From positions 1 through 43,462 of IMG/VR virus record IMGVR_UViG_3300013126_000069: 43,462 bases of DNA. One strand, 5' to 3'. A program made the translations under genes and the position numbers. Positions within the stretch are counted from its first letter, which is position 1, and the number at the start of each line of letters is the position of its first letter. A model generated the notes under the pieces. That model was not told the origin of the DNA and did no database searches. It saw nothing but the letters and a program-made list of their open reading frames with translations. Positions 42,105 through 43,462 of this stretch are shown piece by piece. The DNA comes from a virus.

Positions 42105-43076
42105 GTGAATAATGTAAAAGATTACGGAGCAGTAGGTGATGGCATACATGATGACACATTAGCCATTAAAGAAGCTATTTTAGCTACAAAAGAACAAGGT
42201 GGTGGACAAATTTATTTCCCACCTGGGGTTTATGTTGTCACTGATACACTAACTATTGATGGTCCAGTTGGTTTCGTAGGTGCTACAAGTAATAGTCTAA
42301 GCTTACAATTAAACGGTAACTATGATAATGTAGGCACAGTATTAGCATGGTATGGTCCAAATAAAATAATGATTGATTATGTAGGACGTATTGATAATGT
42401 TGTGTTTATGGATATTGCTATTGATGGTCGTAATGGAAGCACAGTAGGACTACGAATTGATAGATTACGTCATAGCTATTTTAGATGTGTTCAACTAGCA
42501 AGATTTACACAGTTTGGAATAGACATTACTCCAAGACCCGAAACAAACTTTATGAACGATAATGCCATGTTTAATCACTTCCAATCAACGACAATTTGGA
42601 ATGATTTAGAAGGTAGTAGTTGTTTACGATTAGATGGCACAGTAATTGATAAAAACAATATTAATGCTGGTGCTGGAAATGCTTGTCATAATACATTTAC
42701 GAATACACACTTATGGGTAAAAAATAACTGGAATGTTGAATTCTTAGATTGTGATAACAATAGTTTTTACATGTTATATTGTTTTAAAGTTGATAACAAA
42801 ACCAGTCAAATATACTTTGGATATAATCAAAATACATACAATGCTAGTTATATTCCACGACATGGATGTGCTAGAAGTAATTACATTTATCATTGTCAAG
42901 GGTCAATTTATGCTAGCGCAGGTCCAACAAGTAAATCGCCAGAGTGTAAAAACTATATTTTTGGATATGACAGAGAAAATGGACAACCATTACCAATCAC
43001 CAATAACAACGCAAAAGTTATATTAGTAGGCGAAGAATGTAGTAAAACTTCAGTTTTTAGTAAATTATTTAAGTAG
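42105..43076 (+). CDS. Pectate-lyase-like beta-helix protein, copy 2
   Basis: This 323-residue tandem paralogue of the preceding gene starts at GTG 42105, with AAGGGG 7 bases upstream. It shares the N-terminus (NNVKDYGAVGDGIHDDTLAI, QGGGQIYFPPGVYVVTDTL), then AWYG, IDGRNGSTVGLRIDRLRHSY, the GSSCLRLDG segment and the HNTFTNTHLW/CDNNSFYMLYCF region. Surface-loop segments differ more than the core strands, which suggests diversification of a binding or cleavage specificity. Several cysteines (SSCLRLDG, NACHN, LDCDNN, YCF) are conserved in both copies. The role is inferred as tailspike or glycan-targeting structural protein. Confidence 0.75.
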   Translation: MNNVKDYGAVGDGIHDDTLAIKEAILATKEQGGGQIYFPPGVYVVTDTLTIDGPVGFVGATSNSLSLQLNGNYDNVGTVLAWYGPNKIMIDYVGRIDNVVFMDIAIDGRNGSTVGLRIDRLRHSYFRCVQLARFTQFGIDITPRPETNFMNDNAMFNHFQSTTIWNDLEGSSCLRLDGTVIDKNNINAGAGNACHNTFTNTHLWVKNNWNVEFLDCDNNSFYMLYCFKVDNKTSQIYFGYNQNTYNASYIPRHGCARSNYIYHCQGSIYASAGPTSKSPECKNYIFGYDRENGQPLPITNNNAKVILVGEECSKTSVFSKLFK

Positions 43077-43082
43077 GTTTTT

Positions 43083-43090
43083 GATAAATA
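43083..43090 (+). promoter_or_regulatory. T4-type late promoter motif (GATAAATA)
   Basis: GATAAATA is followed by four bases (TAAT) and the ATG at 43095. No ribosome site lies between them, the same leaderless arrangement as at gp14 and gp16. Confidence 0.55.
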
Positions 43091-43094
43091 TAAT

Positions 43095-43462
43095 ATGAAC
43101 CTTAGACGAGCAGACAACTTTTTTAATGATGTTGATTTTGTTAGCATTGTTAGCACAATAAAAGACATTTATACCAGTGATGGTACAATGTCTACCTTAC
43201 TTGATTTTGAGCGTGTTTTAGATGAAGCAGATTTATATGCGTTTAAAAATTGGGAATTAGGTGAATTAGTACAAGGCCCCAACGTAGGACGCTATAGCGT
43301 TAATTGCGTTTTTATGTGGCCAAAGAATTTAATGCCTGATCCACGTGGTAGTAAAAGATTATTAAGCATTGGTTGTAAATTAATTTGGGCTAAGTCAAAG
43401 ATTATGGTCCCGATTGAAGTAAAAGATTATGAAGATTTTGTTCCAGGTACACGTTATCCTAA
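43095..43462 (+). CDS. Conserved T4-like phage protein, truncated by window end
   Basis: 122 codons are visible from ATG 43095 and the frame is still open at the window edge. The sequence reads MNLRRADNFFNDVDFVSIVS, then LLDFERVLDEADLYAFKNWE, then LGELVQGPNVGRYSVNCVFM and WPKNLMPDPRGSKRLLSIGC. The FERVLDE-LY-Y/F-NW, GELV-GP and MPDP-G--RL pattern is conserved in T4-like aquatic phages, where it is annotated as hypothetical or structural. I infer a late virion-related protein from the promoter and position. Confidence 0.7.
   Translation, partial: MNLRRADNFFNDVDFVSIVSTIKDIYTSDGTMSTLLDFERVLDEADLYAFKNWELGELVQGPNVGRYSVNCVFMWPKNLMPDPRGSKRLLSIGCKLIWAKSKIMVPIEVKDYEDFVPGTRYP

Overview
The window is a contiguous piece of a T4-superfamily myovirus genome, of the type found in marine and freshwater T4-like phages (cyanophage- and pelagiphage-like). 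The evidence is the set of recognisable T4 virion proteins: neck gp13 and gp14, sheath terminator gp15, terminase small subunit gp16, sheath gp18, tube gp19 and head-completion nuclease gp4. A gp44 clamp loader is also present, together with the accessory set typical of aquatic T4-like phages (MazG, PhoH, 2OG-Fe(II) oxygenase, Nudix, dNMP kinase). The DNA is strongly AT-rich by eye (not counted). T4-type late promoter octamers (TATAAATA and variants such as GATAAATA, AATAAATA, ACTAAATA) precede many genes. No tRNA, integrase, repressor, IS element or CRISPR array was seen. The host cannot be identified from this window.

Layout. 1-4007 (+): the open 5' end holds the 3' part of a repetitive fibre gene, then two beta-rich structural proteins and a small coiled-coil/transmembrane protein (holin candidate). 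3999-7576 (-): gp14, gp15 and a Nudix hydrolase, convergent with the first block through a hairpin. 7597-10795 (+): a consensus sigma70 promoter, a conserved unknown, MazG, gp13 and dNMP kinase. 10778-11125 (-): an HNH/zinc-ribbon protein. 11243-22161 (+): enlarged sheath gp18, tube gp19, a second tube-like protein, two small unknowns, gp4, gp16, and two proteins of unknown role, one an 1181-aa repeat protein. 22260-34616 (+): a 2637-aa fibre, GH19 endolysin and two further structural proteins. 34618-40217 (+): a tightly packed mixed operon with a stand-alone DnaE-like fragment, a GroES-like protein, a Bax-inhibitor-1 family membrane protein, gp44, unknowns and a 2OG oxygenase. 40230-41009 (-): PhoH. 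41134-43462 (+): two tandem pectate-lyase-like beta-helix proteins and a truncated conserved protein.

Together the genes cover the tail and neck (gp13/14/15/18/19 and fibres), head completion and packaging (gp4, gp16), lysis (GH19 enzyme and possible holin), nucleotide and replication functions (MazG, dNMP kinase, gp44, Nudix) and host-stress-type functions (PhoH, BI-1, GroES-like). Most gene junctions are 0-20 bp or overlapping. No gene-free stretch reaches 300 bp.

The least ordinary points are: a glycan-binding-like module inserted in both gp14 and the oxygenase; the DnaE palm fragment without the rest of the polymerase; a BI-1 family protein in a phage; late promoters so close to ATG that the mRNA would be leaderless; and a hairpin-rich leader at 2405-2456.
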